Source: Spirochaetota bacterium (lineage in GTDB: Bacteria > Spirochaetota > UBA4802 > JAKQUI01). Taken from it: 64,000 bases of DNA. Numbering within the stretch: position 1 is the first letter of the stretch; each line of letters starts with the position of its first letter. Position numbers and translations under genes: made by a program. The notes beneath the pieces were generated by a model, which had not been told where the DNA came from, ran no database searches, and saw only the letters and a program-made list of their open reading frames with translations. Shown here piece after piece: positions 26,983 through 36,734 of the stretch. The DNA lies in NCBI GenBank assembly GCA_029562645.1, contig JAKQUI010000084.1, positions 124,001-188,000 on the forward strand, read 5' to 3'.

Positions 26983-28977
26983 ATGGGACTCGCGGAAGAC
27001 ATCATCTACATCATCATCGCCGGGTTGGCGACGGGGCTGGTCGCGAACCGCCTGGGGATCCCTCCCATCGTGGGCTACATCATCGGCGGGATCATCATCG
27101 GGCCGCACACCGGCGGCATCACCGTATCCGACGTGCCGCGCATCGAGCTCCTGGCGGAGATCGGCGTGGCGCTGCTGCTGTTCTCCATCGGCCTGGACCT
27201 GTCCTTTAAGGAAATCCGCTCCGTGCGCGCCGTCGCGCTCATCGGCACGACGGTCCAGATCGCGCTCACCGCGCTGTTCGGATTCGGCATGGGGCGCCTC
27301 ATGGGACTGCCCGCGCCGGCGTCCGTCGTCCTGGGGATGACGCTGTCGCTATCGAGCACGATGGTGGTGCTCAAAACGCTCATGAACCGCGGGCTCATGG
27401 GGACGCTTTCCAGCCGGGTGATGGTGGGGATGCTCATCGTGCAGGACCTGGCGGCCATCCCGCTCATGATCTTCATCCCGCACCTCGTGTCCACGGGCGA
27501 CCTCGCGTCCCTGGGGTTGGTGATCCTCAAGGCGGCCGTCCTGCTGGGGGCGATCGTCGTGGTGGGCATGCGCGTGCTGCCGCTGGTGCTCAAGACGGTC
27601 GCGCGGCTTGAGTCGCGGGAGCTCTTCCTCATCACGGTCACGGCCATCGGGCTGGGCGTGGGATTTTGCACGCACCTCTTCGGGCTGTCGCTGGCCTTCG
27701 GGGCGTTCGTGGCGGGCATGGTGATAAACCAGTCGGAGTACAGCCATCAGGCCCTGAGCGACATCATCCCCCTGCGGGACATCTTCGGCCTGTTCTTCTT
27801 CACCTCCATCGGCATGCTGCTGGACCCGGCGTTTCTGCTGGCCAACCTCTCGACGGTGGCGATGCTCGTACCCGCGGTCATCGGCGCGAAGTTCATCATA
27901 TTCTTCGCGATCACGCGGGCCTTCCGGTACCGGAACATCGTCCCGCTCGCGGCGGGTCTCTCCCTGGCGCAGATCGGTGAGTTCTCGTTCGTACTCGCGC
28001 GCACGGGCCTGCAGAACAACGTGATCGACCGCGGGCTCTACGCCCTCATCCTGGCGACGGCCGTCATCACCATGATCGTGACGCCGTTTCTGGCGATGCT
28101 GGCCGGCCCGCTCTATTCCCTGCGCAACCGCTTCTTCCGCACGGAGCGCTATCAGACCGTGAACCTGCCGGCGGGCGGCCTTACCGACCACGTGGTGATC
28201 GCCGGCGGCGGCCGCGTGGGCGCCACCATCGCGGGCATCCTCCACCACCTGGGGGTCGCCTGCGCGGTGATCGACCAGGACTTCCGCCGCTTCGAGCAGG
28301 CGCGCGGCATCGGTTGCACCACCGTCTTCGGCGACGCAACCCAGGAGCCGGTCCTGGCCGCCGCGGGCGTCATGCGTGCGCGGCTGCTGATCATGACGGT
28401 GCCGTCGATACAGTCGGCGCGCACGATCATCGCGACCGCGCTCTCGCTCGCGCCCGGGATCGCCGTGATCGCGCGGGGCGACAGCGACGAGCAGGCGGAC
28501 GAGCTCTACGCCATGCGCGTCCGCGAGGTGGTGCGCCCCGAGTTCGAGGCCGGCCTGGAGATCATACGGCAATCGCTTCTGGCGCTGGATTATCCGGCCG
28601 CGGCGATCCAGCAGTACACCGACGACGTCCGCCGGTCGCGCTCCTCGCCGCTGCTACGCGCCAACGCCGACTACTCGCTCCTCGCGGGGCTGCGCAGCGC
28701 CGCGCACCTCCTGGAGCTCGCCTGGATCGACATCGCCCCGGAGAGCCCGGCCGCCGGGCGCTCCATCAAGGACCTCGCCGTCCGATCGCGCACCGGCGTG
28801 TCCGTCGTGGGCGTCTTCCGCGACGGCCTTTTCACCCCGAACCCCGACGCCGATTTTTCCCTTCGCGAGAACGACCACGTGGCCATCATCGGGACGCCGG
28901 CGGGAAAGAAGGCGTTCGAATCGCTCGTCGCACCCGGCGAGGCCGGGAATCAACCCCATACGGAGGCAGGCACATGA
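26983..28977 (+). CDS. Kef/CPA2-type cation:proton antiporter with TrkA domains
   Basis: A 664-residue inner-membrane protein. Residues 1-385 form about 12-13 membrane segments of the monovalent cation:proton antiporter-2 family (GLATGLVANRLGIPPIVGYIIGG, LLLFSIGLDLSFKE, SLSLAQIGEFSFV). Residues about 395-515 form a TrkA-N/RCK domain with GGGRVG dinucleotide motif, and about 575-650 a TrkA-C domain ending DHVAIIGT. It would exchange K+ or Na+ for H+ under nucleotide control. The downstream DUF3124 gene overlaps its stop by ATGA. Confidence 0.9.
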   Translation: MGLAEDIIYIIIAGLATGLVANRLGIPPIVGYIIGGIIIGPHTGGITVSDVPRIELLAEIGVALLLFSIGLDLSFKEIRSVRAVALIGTTVQIALTALFGFGMGRLMGLPAPASVVLGMTLSLSSTMVVLKTLMNRGLMGTLSSRVMVGMLIVQDLAAIPLMIFIPHLVSTGDLASLGLVILKAAVLLGAIVVVGMRVLPLVLKTVARLESRELFLITVTAIGLGVGFCTHLFGLSLAFGAFVAGMVINQSEYSHQALSDIIPLRDIFGLFFFTSIGMLLDPAFLLANLSTVAMLVPAVIGAKFIIFFAITRAFRYRNIVPLAAGLSLAQIGEFSFVLARTGLQNNVIDRGLYALILATAVITMIVTPFLAMLAGPLYSLRNRFFRTERYQTVNLPAGGLTDHVVIAGGGRVGATIAGILHHLGVACAVIDQDFRRFEQARGIGCTTVFGDATQEPVLAAAGVMRARLLIMTVPSIQSARTIIATALSLAPGIAVIARGDSDEQADELYAMRVREVVRPEFEAGLEIIRQSLLALDYPAAAIQQYTDDVRRSRSSPLLRANADYSLLAGLRSAAHLLELAWIDIAPESPAAGRSIKDLAVRSRTGVSVVGVFRDGLFTPNPDADFSLRENDHVAIIGTPAGKKAFESLVAPGEAGNQPHTEAGT

Positions 28978-29447
28978 AAGCGTTATTGTGCATCGTATCG
29001 ATCGGCGTTGCGGCATTGCTCCTGACCGCGGGCGCGGCCGCGCCGAAACAGAGGGGGACCGCCCCCCGGCCGTCCGCATGCTACGTCCCGGTCTACTCCG
29101 CCGTCCACTACGGCGACCGGCAGCATGCGATGAACCTCGCGGTGACCCTGGCCATCCACAACACGGACCTGCGAAACGCCATCATGATAACCGCCGTGGA
29201 CTTCTACGATACGGCGGGGCGTAAATTGAAAAGCTACCTCGCGACGCCCCGCGCGCTCAACCCGCTGGAGACGGTGCAGTACTATGTCAGGGAATCGGAC
29301 ACGAGCGGCGGGACCGGCGCGAACTTCATCGTGCGCTGGCGGGCGGCATCCGGCGCGGGCGCTCCGCTGGTGGAGTCGATCATGATCGGCACCCACGGTC
29401 AGCAGGGGATCTCGTTCACCTCGCGGTGCGTGCCCATTCCCGACTGA
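28974..29447 (+). CDS. DUF3124 exported protein
   Basis: A 157-residue protein with a signal peptide (about residues 1-23) and a beta-rich body matching DUF3124: YVPVYSAVHYGD, LAVTLAIHNTD, ITAVDFYDTAGR and GANFIVRWRA. Function is unknown. Its ATG overlaps the antiporter stop (ATGA) behind a GGAGG site, so the two are translationally coupled; a periplasmic accessory role for the transporter is possible. Confidence 0.82.
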   Translation: MKALLCIVSIGVAALLLTAGAAAPKQRGTAPRPSACYVPVYSAVHYGDRQHAMNLAVTLAIHNTDLRNAIMITAVDFYDTAGRKLKSYLATPRALNPLETVQYYVRESDTSGGTGANFIVRWRAASGAGAPLVESIMIGTHGQQGISFTSRCVPIPD

Positions 29448-29482
29448 CGACGCACCTCGATCATCACGCGCAGGAGACGGCA

Positions 29483-31765
29483 ATGTCCGATATGCTCAAT
29501 GGCAAAACGATCCTTCTGGTCGAGGACGAGGCGATCATCGCGATGGACGAGGCGGCGCTTCTGGAGCGGCGCGGATGCGCCGTCATCGTCGCCTCCTCGG
29601 GGAGCGCCGCGGTTGACGCCGTTCTGCGGAATCCTCACATCGACCTCGTCCTCATGGACATCGACCTCGGCGCGGGCGTCGACGGGACCGCGGCGGCCGA
29701 GCGGATCCTCGCACACCGCGAGGTCCCCATCGTCTTCCTCTCCAGCCACACCGAGCCGGAGGTCGTGGAGCGCACCGAGGGCATCACCTCGTACGGTTAC
29801 GTGGTCAAGGACAGCGGCGAGACGGTGCTTCTGGCCTCCATCAAAATGGCCTTCCGGCTGTTCGCGGCGCGCACGGCGCTCACGGAAAAAAGCGACGAGG
29901 CCGAGGCCGCCAACGAGGAGCTCGGCGCGACGATCGAGGAGCTCGAATCGACCAACGAGGAACTCGCGCGCTCGCAGGAAGAGCTGCTGCAGCTCACGAC
30001 GCTCCTGGAACAGGTGTTCGAGCAGTCGCCCGTTCCGATGGCGCTGGTGAGCATGCCCGACGTCACGATCCGCATCGCAAACCGCGCCTGCCGCGAATTC
30101 CTGGGCATCCTGGACGAGCCCTCTCCGGTGGGGACCTCGCTTCCGGACTTCCGCCCCACCTTCGAGGACCGCGACATGAGCGGCGCACTGGGCGCGGTGG
30201 GCGATCTGCCCCTCGCCCGGTCGCTGCGCGGAGAGCGGACCGTCAACGAGGAGCGGATCATCGTGCGGAAAGACGGCACAACCCGCCGCGAGCTGGTGAA
30301 CGCCGTGCCCATCGTGAACGAGCGGGGGGAGATCATCGCCGGATACCTCACGCTGATCGACATTACCGAGCGGCGGAAGATTGAGATGATGTTCGAGGCG
30401 ATCTTCCGGCTCTCGCCCATCGCGATCGCCCTCACCCGCTTCGAGGACGGACGGATCGTGCAGGCGAACGATCGCTACTGCGCCATGACGGGATATCGCC
30501 TCGACGAGATCATCGGGAAAACGTCTCTCGAGCTGAATTTCTGGCCGCACCCTGGGGACCGCGATACGGTGAAGCGGATACTCGCGAAGAACGGCTCGTT
30601 TCGGGACCGCGAGATCACCTTTCGTCGTAAGGACGGCAGCCTCTACGATTCGCAGCAATCGGCGTCGGTGATCACCATCGACGGCGAACGCTACATCATC
30701 GCCGCCACCAAGGACCTCAGCGACGAGCGGGCGATGCGCGAGACGCTGCAGCACCGCGAGGCGCTCATCACGGCCATCAGCGACAACCTCCCGGGGGCCA
30801 TGATCTACCAAATCGACCGCCGCCCCGATGGGACGCGCGTCATCACCCACCTCAGCGATACGGTGCGGCGGTTTTACGGCTGCTCGCCCGAGGAGGCCAT
30901 CGCCGACCCGACGCGCATCTACGGGCGCGTCGCCGACGAGGACACGGCCCGGCTCTTCGAGGCCGAGGAGGAGGCGAACCGATCATTGTCGCGTCTCGAC
31001 ATCGAGGTGCGCATGATCGATCCGTCGGGAGCCCCGCGCTGGTCGCACTTCGTTTCGACGCCCGCGCTGCTGCCCGACGGGACCACGCGCTGGGACGGCA
31101 TCGAGGTGGACATCACCGAGCGAAAGCGCATCGAGGACGAGCTCGCCCGCTCGCTGGCCGCGCAGGAGACCCTGCTGCGCGAGCTCCGACATCGCGTGAT
31201 GAACAGCCTGTCGATCATCGGCTCGCTGGCGGGCATGGAGGGCCGCGCGACCGAGAGCGCGGCGGTGCGGGCGGCCCTGCTGTCGATGGGCGGACGTATC
31301 CGTTCGCTCGCGGAGCTCTACGACATGCTCCCGCTGTCCGCGGCCGGCGAGATACGGCTGGACCTGTACCTGCGCCGCATCATCGACGCGTTCGCCCGCT
31401 CCATCCTGCACGACTCCTCCCGCATCGTGATAACCGCGACCGGCGACGAGATATCCATCGACGCCGACCGCGCGACGACGCTGGGACTCATCGCGAACGA
31501 ACTGGCGACCAATGCCGTCAAGTACGCCTTCCCCGACGGCCGGGCCGGCGCGGTCAACGCAACCCTCCGCCGGGACGGGATCGACATTGTGCTGATGATG
31601 AGCGACACCGGGATCGGCCCCCCGCCCGGATTTTCACTCTCCGGCGGCACCGGGACGGGCATGTCGATCGTGACCATGCTGGCCCGGCAGCTCGATGGGA
31701 GCGTGTCGTTCGAGCGTATCGACGGACGGACCGTGTTCACGGTGCGCGTTCCGTACGGCGCATAA
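29483..31765 (+). CDS. Receiver-PAS histidine kinase of the HisKA_2 type
   Basis: A 760-residue cytoplasmic hybrid kinase: receiver domain at the N-terminus (Asp59 in VLMDIDLG), a coiled coil around 135-170, three PAS domains (about 175-295, 305-425 and 435-555, with ITERRK and ITERKR junctions), then a HisKA_2/HWE-type dimerisation helix with His570 in RELRHRVMNSL and an HATPase domain (IANELATNAVKYAF, DTGIG). Kinases of this type often act in stress or light responses. An AGGAGA site precedes the ATG at 29483. No response regulator is adjacent. Confidence 0.9.
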   Translation: MSDMLNGKTILLVEDEAIIAMDEAALLERRGCAVIVASSGSAAVDAVLRNPHIDLVLMDIDLGAGVDGTAAAERILAHREVPIVFLSSHTEPEVVERTEGITSYGYVVKDSGETVLLASIKMAFRLFAARTALTEKSDEAEAANEELGATIEELESTNEELARSQEELLQLTTLLEQVFEQSPVPMALVSMPDVTIRIANRACREFLGILDEPSPVGTSLPDFRPTFEDRDMSGALGAVGDLPLARSLRGERTVNEERIIVRKDGTTRRELVNAVPIVNERGEIIAGYLTLIDITERRKIEMMFEAIFRLSPIAIALTRFEDGRIVQANDRYCAMTGYRLDEIIGKTSLELNFWPHPGDRDTVKRILAKNGSFRDREITFRRKDGSLYDSQQSASVITIDGERYIIAATKDLSDERAMRETLQHREALITAISDNLPGAMIYQIDRRPDGTRVITHLSDTVRRFYGCSPEEAIADPTRIYGRVADEDTARLFEAEEEANRSLSRLDIEVRMIDPSGAPRWSHFVSTPALLPDGTTRWDGIEVDITERKRIEDELARSLAAQETLLRELRHRVMNSLSIIGSLAGMEGRATESAAVRAALLSMGGRIRSLAELYDMLPLSAAGEIRLDLYLRRIIDAFARSILHDSSRIVITATGDEISIDADRATTLGLIANELATNAVKYAFPDGRAGAVNATLRRDGIDIVLMMSDTGIGPPPGFSLSGGTGTGMSIVTMLARQLDGSVSFERIDGRTVFTVRVPYGA

Positions 31766-31785
31766 CGCGCAGACGACGCGGTTTC

Positions 31786-32316
31786 CTATCGGCCGGCGAG
31801 CAGGTCGGGGTAATCCGTGCAGTATTCCTTCCGCTGGCATTCGACGCAGCGCGCCCCCATCCAGACCTCGTCGAACTGCGCCATGATCCGCTTCACCAGC
31901 GCGCGCTCGTCGGTGACCACGCCCGCCTCGAAGTTGCGCCGCGCGTCGCTCTTCGCGCCCATCCCGGCGCCGGTGAGGTTCGCGCTGCCGGTGTAGGCGA
32001 AGCGGCCGTCGACGATCACGGCCTTGAAGTGCACGCGCGGGCACTGGATGCGCTCCAACCCGTCGATGAGGTTGGGATGGCGGTCGAAATCGTCGCGGAA
32101 ATGCGGCCCAACCTCCTTCGCGTGGAGCAGACGCACCGACACGCCGCGGTCGATGAGCCCGGAGAGGACCGCAAGGAACGGCACCATGCGCGTCCCCTGC
32201 GACACGTAGAGGTCTTTGAGGTCGGCGGTGGCGATCCAGAGAAAGCGCTCGGCGCTCGGCGCCGCGCCGAGGATCACCCGCTCGTAGATTTCCCTGTCGG
32301 TGATGAAGTCGATCAT
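31786..32316 (-). CDS. Single-HKD phospholipase D-like protein with Cys cluster
   Basis: A 176-residue PLD-superfamily protein with one HxKxxxxD motif (His96, Lys98, Asp103) followed by YTGSANLTGAGMG. Single-motif members usually act as dimers, often as nucleases. The C-terminus carries Cys157, Cys160 and Cys166 (CVECQRKEYC), with Cys92 just before the HKD motif, suggesting a metal or Fe-S site not usual in simple PLD nucleases. There is no signal peptide, so it is cytoplasmic. It is convergent with the kinase gene. Confidence 0.8.
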   Translation of the reverse strand: MIDFITDREIYERVILGAAPSAERFLWIATADLKDLYVSQGTRMVPFLAVLSGLIDRGVSVRLLHAKEVGPHFRDDFDRHPNLIDGLERIQCPRVHFKAVIVDGRFAYTGSANLTGAGMGAKSDARRNFEAGVVTDERALVKRIMAQFDEVWMGARCVECQRKEYCTDYPDLLAGR

Positions 32317-32455
32317 CGCACGCTCCGGCGCATCGCTCCGAGCAGATCACGTCGCATGCGCGCTGTCAACGATTTCCCGCGCCGCACGCGACACGGCCCG
32401 CCGCGGACGCGATAAGCGGATTGACAGGCCGGACGCTTTCCGCTCCAATGCGCCT

Positions 32456-33013
32456 ATGGCGGATCAACCGTATCTGTTCGCCGTTCTCGTCGTTGGGGCC
32501 GCGATCGCATATGTCGTCTACGGCCTGGTGCGGAACAAATCCCCGCGCGAGGCATGGGAGGCGCTCGCCGGCGTCCGGGGCCCGGGCGCAGCGCTCGCGG
32601 AATGCGCCGTGACGCCCGGAGCGCCGTTCTCGCTCACGCACCGCGCGTCGCGCGCATCGGTCCTGCGGGCCTTTCTGGCCTGCGAGATCGCCTATCGCCT
32701 CGATGGCGCGGATGGGATCGACGACGAGCGCGCCTTCGGAATTGCGGTACGGATCGACATGGGCGAGCCGACCGGTCCGCCGCGCAGCGTGCGCCTGGGG
32801 ATCGGCCGCCTCGCGCCGCCCGACGTGATCGCGTTCACCGGCGTCATGCACGGCACGCGTTTTTCCCGCACCGGCGGGGAGTGCCGCTTCCGGGCCGTCG
32901 TCCCCATCGGCCGCATGCCCGTGGCGGCAGGCGCGGAGGCGGTCATCGCGGGAACGGTCGAGGCGAGCGCGAACATTACCGCGACCGCGATCACAGTGCT
33001 CATCACGACCTGA
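32456..33013 (+). CDS. Hypothetical protein with N-terminal membrane anchor
   Basis: A 185-residue protein. A single hydrophobic segment (about residues 7-24) is followed by a soluble domain with alternating strands. I do not recognise it. The likely start is ATG 32456; upstream in-frame codons run through the neighbour's promoter region. It is followed within 50 bases by an acetyltransferase gene on the same strand. Confidence 0.5.
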   Translation: MADQPYLFAVLVVGAAIAYVVYGLVRNKSPREAWEALAGVRGPGAALAECAVTPGAPFSLTHRASRASVLRAFLACEIAYRLDGADGIDDERAFGIAVRIDMGEPTGPPRSVRLGIGRLAPPDVIAFTGVMHGTRFSRTGGECRFRAVVPIGRMPVAAGAEAVIAGTVEASANITATAITVLITT

Positions 33014-33062
33014 CGACGGCGCCGAGCGCGCCCATACCACCAATTTGACAGGACTCCGACCG

Positions 33063-33668
33063 ATGATCCGCATAACCGAACGCGCCGACATTCGCGCCGC
33101 CGCATCCGTCCTCGCCGAGGCCTTTCGGGACGATCCGCTCTTCGCGCATTTCTTCCCCGACGCGTCCCGACGGCGTGATCGCGCGGTCCACACCTTCCGC
33201 TTCATCGTGAGCCATGCCGTCGGCCGGGGGCGCGTGTATCTCTCGCCGCGACGCGATGCGGCGGCCGTGTGGCTTCCGCCCGGCATTTCCGAGCGCGGCC
33301 TTGCAGACCAGATCAGATATGGGGCGCTGCGAATGCTCGTCCGCCAGCACCCGCGGTCGATCGTGCGCCAGATGCGCGCGTCCGACTTCATGCACGCGAT
33401 CCACGAGCGCTTCCTCCCCGCACACCGCTGGTACCTTTCAACGCTGGGCGCGCTTCCTTCGGCGCGCGGGACCGGCGCCGCGTCCGCGCTCGTTCGCGGC
33501 ATGCTCGACGAGATCGACACCGGCGCTCTCCCGTGCGCCCTGGACACGCACAACGGGAACAATATCTCCTTCTACGCGCGCTTCGGCTTCACGGTGGTCC
33601 ATGAGAGCGCCATACCCGGAACCTCCGTCCGCCACTGGACGCTCCTGCGCCCGACGCGCGCCCGATGA
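33063..33668 (+). CDS. GNAT-family acetyltransferase
   Basis: A 201-residue N-acetyltransferase-like protein. It begins MIRITERADIRAAASVL, has VYLSPRRDAAAVWLPPG as the beta-4/5 region, a loosely conserved acetyl-CoA loop at SARGTGAASALVRGML (GxGxA form), and ends with the DTHNGNNISFYARFGF helix-strand typical of the family. The substrate is unknown. Confidence 0.82.
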   Translation: MIRITERADIRAAASVLAEAFRDDPLFAHFFPDASRRRDRAVHTFRFIVSHAVGRGRVYLSPRRDAAAVWLPPGISERGLADQIRYGALRMLVRQHPRSIVRQMRASDFMHAIHERFLPAHRWYLSTLGALPSARGTGAASALVRGMLDEIDTGALPCALDTHNGNNISFYARFGFTVVHESAIPGTSVRHWTLLRPTRAR

Positions 33669-33672
33669 GCCC

Positions 33673-34161
33673 ATGCCGAGCGCACCGGCCCCATCGATCA
33701 CGATCATAAGCGGCGGGCAGACGGGCGTGGACCGCGCGGCGCTGGACGCCGCGATCGCGCTGGGCGTCCCCCACGGCGGCTGGTGTCCGGCGGGGCGGCT
33801 CGCGGAGGACGGGACTCTTCCCGCCCGCTATCTCCTCACCGAGACGAGATCCCGGGACTACTCGGTGCGAACGGAGCGCAATGTCCGCGACTCCGACGCG
33901 ACGCTCATCCTGACATGGGGACCTCCCTCGGGGGGAACGGCCTATACCATCGAGTGCGCCATCAGAATGAACCGGCCGTATCTGGTGGTCGACATGGAAG
34001 GAGAGAGCGCCGATCCAGCCCGTGCGGCTAATTGGATGCGAGACCGGGACATCGGGGCGCTCAACGTGGCGGGTCCGCGCGAGAGTTCGCGACCGGGCGT
34101 GGTGCATTCGACGGCGATGCGTTTCCTTGTCGCGCTCCTGGAAGCGCTGCTGCACCAATAG
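33673..34161 (+). CDS. Putative molybdenum carrier / SLOG-like protein
   Basis: A 162-residue Rossmann-like protein matching the 'putative molybdenum carrier' family: SGGQTGVDRAALDAA near the N-terminus, HGGWCPAGRLAEDG, the TERNVRDSDATLIL strand and GPPSGGTAYTIECA. The family belongs to the wider nucleotide-binding SLOG/LOG-like group, and the molybdenum link is structural rather than proven. It starts 4 bases after the GNAT stop, so the two form an operon. Confidence 0.85.
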   Translation: MPSAPAPSITIISGGQTGVDRAALDAAIALGVPHGGWCPAGRLAEDGTLPARYLLTETRSRDYSVRTERNVRDSDATLILTWGPPSGGTAYTIECAIRMNRPYLVVDMEGESADPARAANWMRDRDIGALNVAGPRESSRPGVVHSTAMRFLVALLEALLHQ

Positions 34162-34217
34162 TCCGGTACCGTTAGCCGCGATCCCGCACAACCGACATCA
34201 CGGCGCCTCGCGCGCCA

Positions 34218-35498
34218 TCAGCCATTCTCAAACGAGGTCACGTATCGCGGAACGGTTCGATTGCTCGGGCGCGTGAGGACGATCTGAAGGTCATTGACGA
34301 TCCTGCTCTCGAAACCTGCTTCACAGATTGACAAATAATAACGCCACAGCCGCTGGAACATTTGGTCATAGCCGGTCTGCTCGAGCCGCTCCGCCACCGC
34401 GTCAAAACGCTCCCGCCATGCCCGCAGGGTGGTCGCGTAATGCGGCCCGATGTTTTCCACATGCTCGACGAACAATGTGGACCGCTTGAGCATCGCGTTC
34501 ACGAGCGCGCCGAGCGACGGCAGGTGCCCGCCGGGGAAGACGTACTTCTGGATCCAGTCGGCCCGGCGGCAGTACGCGCGATAATGATGGTCCGGCGTGG
34601 TGATCACCTGGACCACCGCGATTCCCGAGGGCGCGAGGCAGCGCTCCAGCGCGGCGAAGAAGTCCCCGAGGTACCGATGGCCCACCGCCTCGAGCATCTC
34701 GATGGATACGATCTTGTCGAACGATCCGCGCACGGCGCGGTAATCGCAGAACTCGACGCGCACGCGATCAGAAAGCCCCGCCGCCGCGATGCGTTCGCGG
34801 GCCATCGCAAGCTGCTCGCCCGATATGGTTATGCACGTTACGCGGCACCCAGTTGTTCGCGCCGCCTCGATGGCGAACCCGCCCCATCCGCAGCCGATCT
34901 CCAGGACGTGGTCGCCCGCGGTGATGCCCGCCTTGTCGATGATGGCGTGGATCTTGTTCCGCTGCGCCCGCTCGAGCCCGTCTTTCTTTGAGCGAAAGAT
35001 CGCGCATGAATACATCATGCTACGGTCCAGAAATGACGAGAAGAAGCCGTTGCCGAGATCATAGTGGGCGCTGATATTTTTGCGGCTGCGGAAAATACTG
35101 TTCGCGTGCAGGCGATGGACGAGGTACTGCGCCACGCGCGAGAGACGGTTTGCGGAACGCGCCGCGTCGCCCAGGGCGTCGGTGTTATCGATAAAACAAT
35201 TGATGACGCCCACCACGTCCGGGCTGTCCCAAAGGCCGGCGGTGAACGCCTCGCCAAAGCCGATCTCCCCGCCAAAGAGGACCCTCGTGAAAAACCGATA
35301 CCGACGCACCTGCAGCACCGCGCGGTGCGAATCGCCATGCGACCCATAGGATCGACTTTCCCCGTCGGGCAGCACCACCAGAAGCCGCCCGTGCCGAATG
35401 GCGGTCAGATGGGACAACACCATACGCATCGCGATACGCTCCATCAACGTGGGCGATTCGCACTTCGCAACCGTATCACTACAATTCTCATGTTCCAT
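34218..35498 (-). CDS. cfa: Cyclopropane-fatty-acyl-phospholipid synthase
   Basis: A 426-residue SAM-dependent enzyme that adds a methylene bridge to unsaturated acyl chains of membrane phospholipids. The C-terminal methyltransferase holds VLEIGCGWGGFAIEAA (SAM site), SIEMLEAVGHRYLGDFF, and the YIFPGGHLPSL-like YVFPGG element. The N-terminal 110 residues form the lipid-binding domain. Length matches SAM-dependent CFA synthases. The start at 35498 has AAGGGGGAGG upstream. Confidence 0.92.
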   Translation of the reverse strand: MEHENCSDTVAKCESPTLMERIAMRMVLSHLTAIRHGRLLVVLPDGESRSYGSHGDSHRAVLQVRRYRFFTRVLFGGEIGFGEAFTAGLWDSPDVVGVINCFIDNTDALGDAARSANRLSRVAQYLVHRLHANSIFRSRKNISAHYDLGNGFFSSFLDRSMMYSCAIFRSKKDGLERAQRNKIHAIIDKAGITAGDHVLEIGCGWGGFAIEAARTTGCRVTCITISGEQLAMARERIAAAGLSDRVRVEFCDYRAVRGSFDKIVSIEMLEAVGHRYLGDFFAALERCLAPSGIAVVQVITTPDHHYRAYCRRADWIQKYVFPGGHLPSLGALVNAMLKRSTLFVEHVENIGPHYATTLRAWRERFDAVAERLEQTGYDQMFQRLWRYYLSICEAGFESRIVNDLQIVLTRPSNRTVPRYVTSFENG

Positions 35499-35910
35499 AC
35501 CTCCCCCTTGCCCGGATATCCGGGCATCCGTTGCCGCACCATCACAGCGACGAAAAACCACACGCCCGATGCGACCGTGGACGATACAGCGCGACGCTTA
35601 TTCCGGGACGGTGTCGCAGGATTGCGTCATGCGGGAACCCGCGCCGCATGAATCGACACCGCCGCAATGCATCACCAATAGGAAGGACAAAAATACGCGA
35701 TGACCAGTTGCACCAGAATATTGAAAATGAAACAAGACGGAAACGCAAGAACCGGGACAACAACTCATTCTATAAATTCCGGCGTTGTTGGCCGGGGTGG
35801 AACATCCCGTACGGCGGGTAAAAAAACAATTGCGCGGAATCTCCTCTCGTTTCACAGTATGATCCGGCGCGGCTTCGCCGCACCGCGACACCCCATCGTG
35901 GAGGGACCGC
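35499..35910. other. Intergenic region, no gene seen
   Basis: About 410 bases upstream of both cfa and the DUF6485 gene. An in-frame open stretch ahead of the lipoprotein gene (35700 onward) overlaps the DUF6485 gene in another frame and lacks a ribosome binding site, so I do not call it. A short GC dyad near 35780-35800 has no T tract. Promoters for both flanks presumably lie here. Confidence 0.3.
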
Positions 35911-36105
35911 ATGGCCTGCGACCGCATGGAAAAGAACCTGGCGATGTGCAACTGCTCGTACGAGCCCTGCAGCCGCAAGGGAAAATGCTGCGAGTGCATC
36001 CAATATCACCGGCGCTCGAGCGAGCTGCCCGCCTGTTTCTTTCCGGACAGCGTGGAGCGCACCTACGACCGCTCCGTGCGCCGGTTCATCCAGTGCCAGA
36101 AGTAA
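35911..36105 (+). CDS. DUF6485 small Cys-rich protein
   Basis: A 64-residue cytoplasmic protein with seven cysteines, matching the DUF6485 pattern closely ([21 protein letters not shown], then LPACFF). The Cys pattern suggests a small zinc or Fe-S protein. It has a GGAGG site and its stop overlaps the start of the next gene (TAATG). Confidence 0.82.
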   Translation: MACDRMEKNLAMCNCSYEPCSRKGKCCECIQYHRRSSELPACFFPDSVERTYDRSVRRFIQCQK

Positions 36106-36734
36106 TGCCCATCACGCGCACGGCCGCCCGCATCATGCTGTTCGCGGCGTGCTTCGCCCTGGGCTGCGCGTCGTTTCGCGATTCGCGCTTCGTGCCGCCC
36201 TTCGACTTCACCCCGCCGGCGCGCGACGCGGGCGCGCTGCTCATCATCAACCGCTTCGCCGGGCCCGATACGACGGCCGGCTCCATCGTCTCCGAGGCCG
36301 ACCGCGAATCCTTCGTCGCGACCGTCGAGGGGGCCTGCCGCGACGCGCGGCTTTTCTCGCGCACCGTCACGCAGCGGCGCGCCGGGCGGGAGCGGGACGC
36401 GGGCTACGCGGTCATCCTGGAAACCGAGCTTGCGATCTCGGAAAACCTGCACCCGAAATCGGCGCGGGTGCTCAACACGTTCCTCTTCACCTGGCTCGAC
36501 CGGCGGCGCGTCACGCTGCGGGCGAGCGTATACGACGGGGGCGGGACGCGCCGCGGCGAGTACGAGATGAGCGAGCGATTCGAGACGATCGGCTTCCTCC
36601 TCCTGCCGGTGTTCCCGCTCCTGGGACGCTCCGAGCGCACGGTGAAGGACGAGGTCTTTCGCACGCTCGTCGTGCGCGTCATCAACGCGGCGCAGCGGGA
36701 CGGCGCGTTTGCGGCGCCGAAACCGAAAGAGTGA
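36105..36734 (+). CDS. Putative lipoprotein, unknown function
   Basis: A 209-residue protein with signal peptide and lipobox Ala-Leu-Gly-Cys (Cys21). The body alternates strands and helices (LLIINRFAGPDT, YAVILETELAISEN, VTLRASVYDGGG) and has a hydrophobic segment around 165-178. I do not recognise a family; it loosely resembles lipoproteins with a GNA1162/CsgG-like fold. Its start overlaps the DUF6485 stop, so it is translationally coupled. Confidence 0.65.
   Translation: MPITRTAARIMLFAACFALGCASFRDSRFVPPFDFTPPARDAGALLIINRFAGPDTTAGSIVSEADRESFVATVEGACRDARLFSRTVTQRRAGRERDAGYAVILETELAISENLHPKSARVLNTFLFTWLDRRRVTLRASVYDGGGTRRGEYEMSERFETIGFLLLPVFPLLGRSERTVKDEVFRTLVVRVINAAQRDGAFAAPKPKE

Noticed and set aside
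35700-36104. Upstream extension of the lipoprotein frame
   Set aside because: It overlaps the DUF6485 gene, and the lipoprotein signal peptide starts at 36105.
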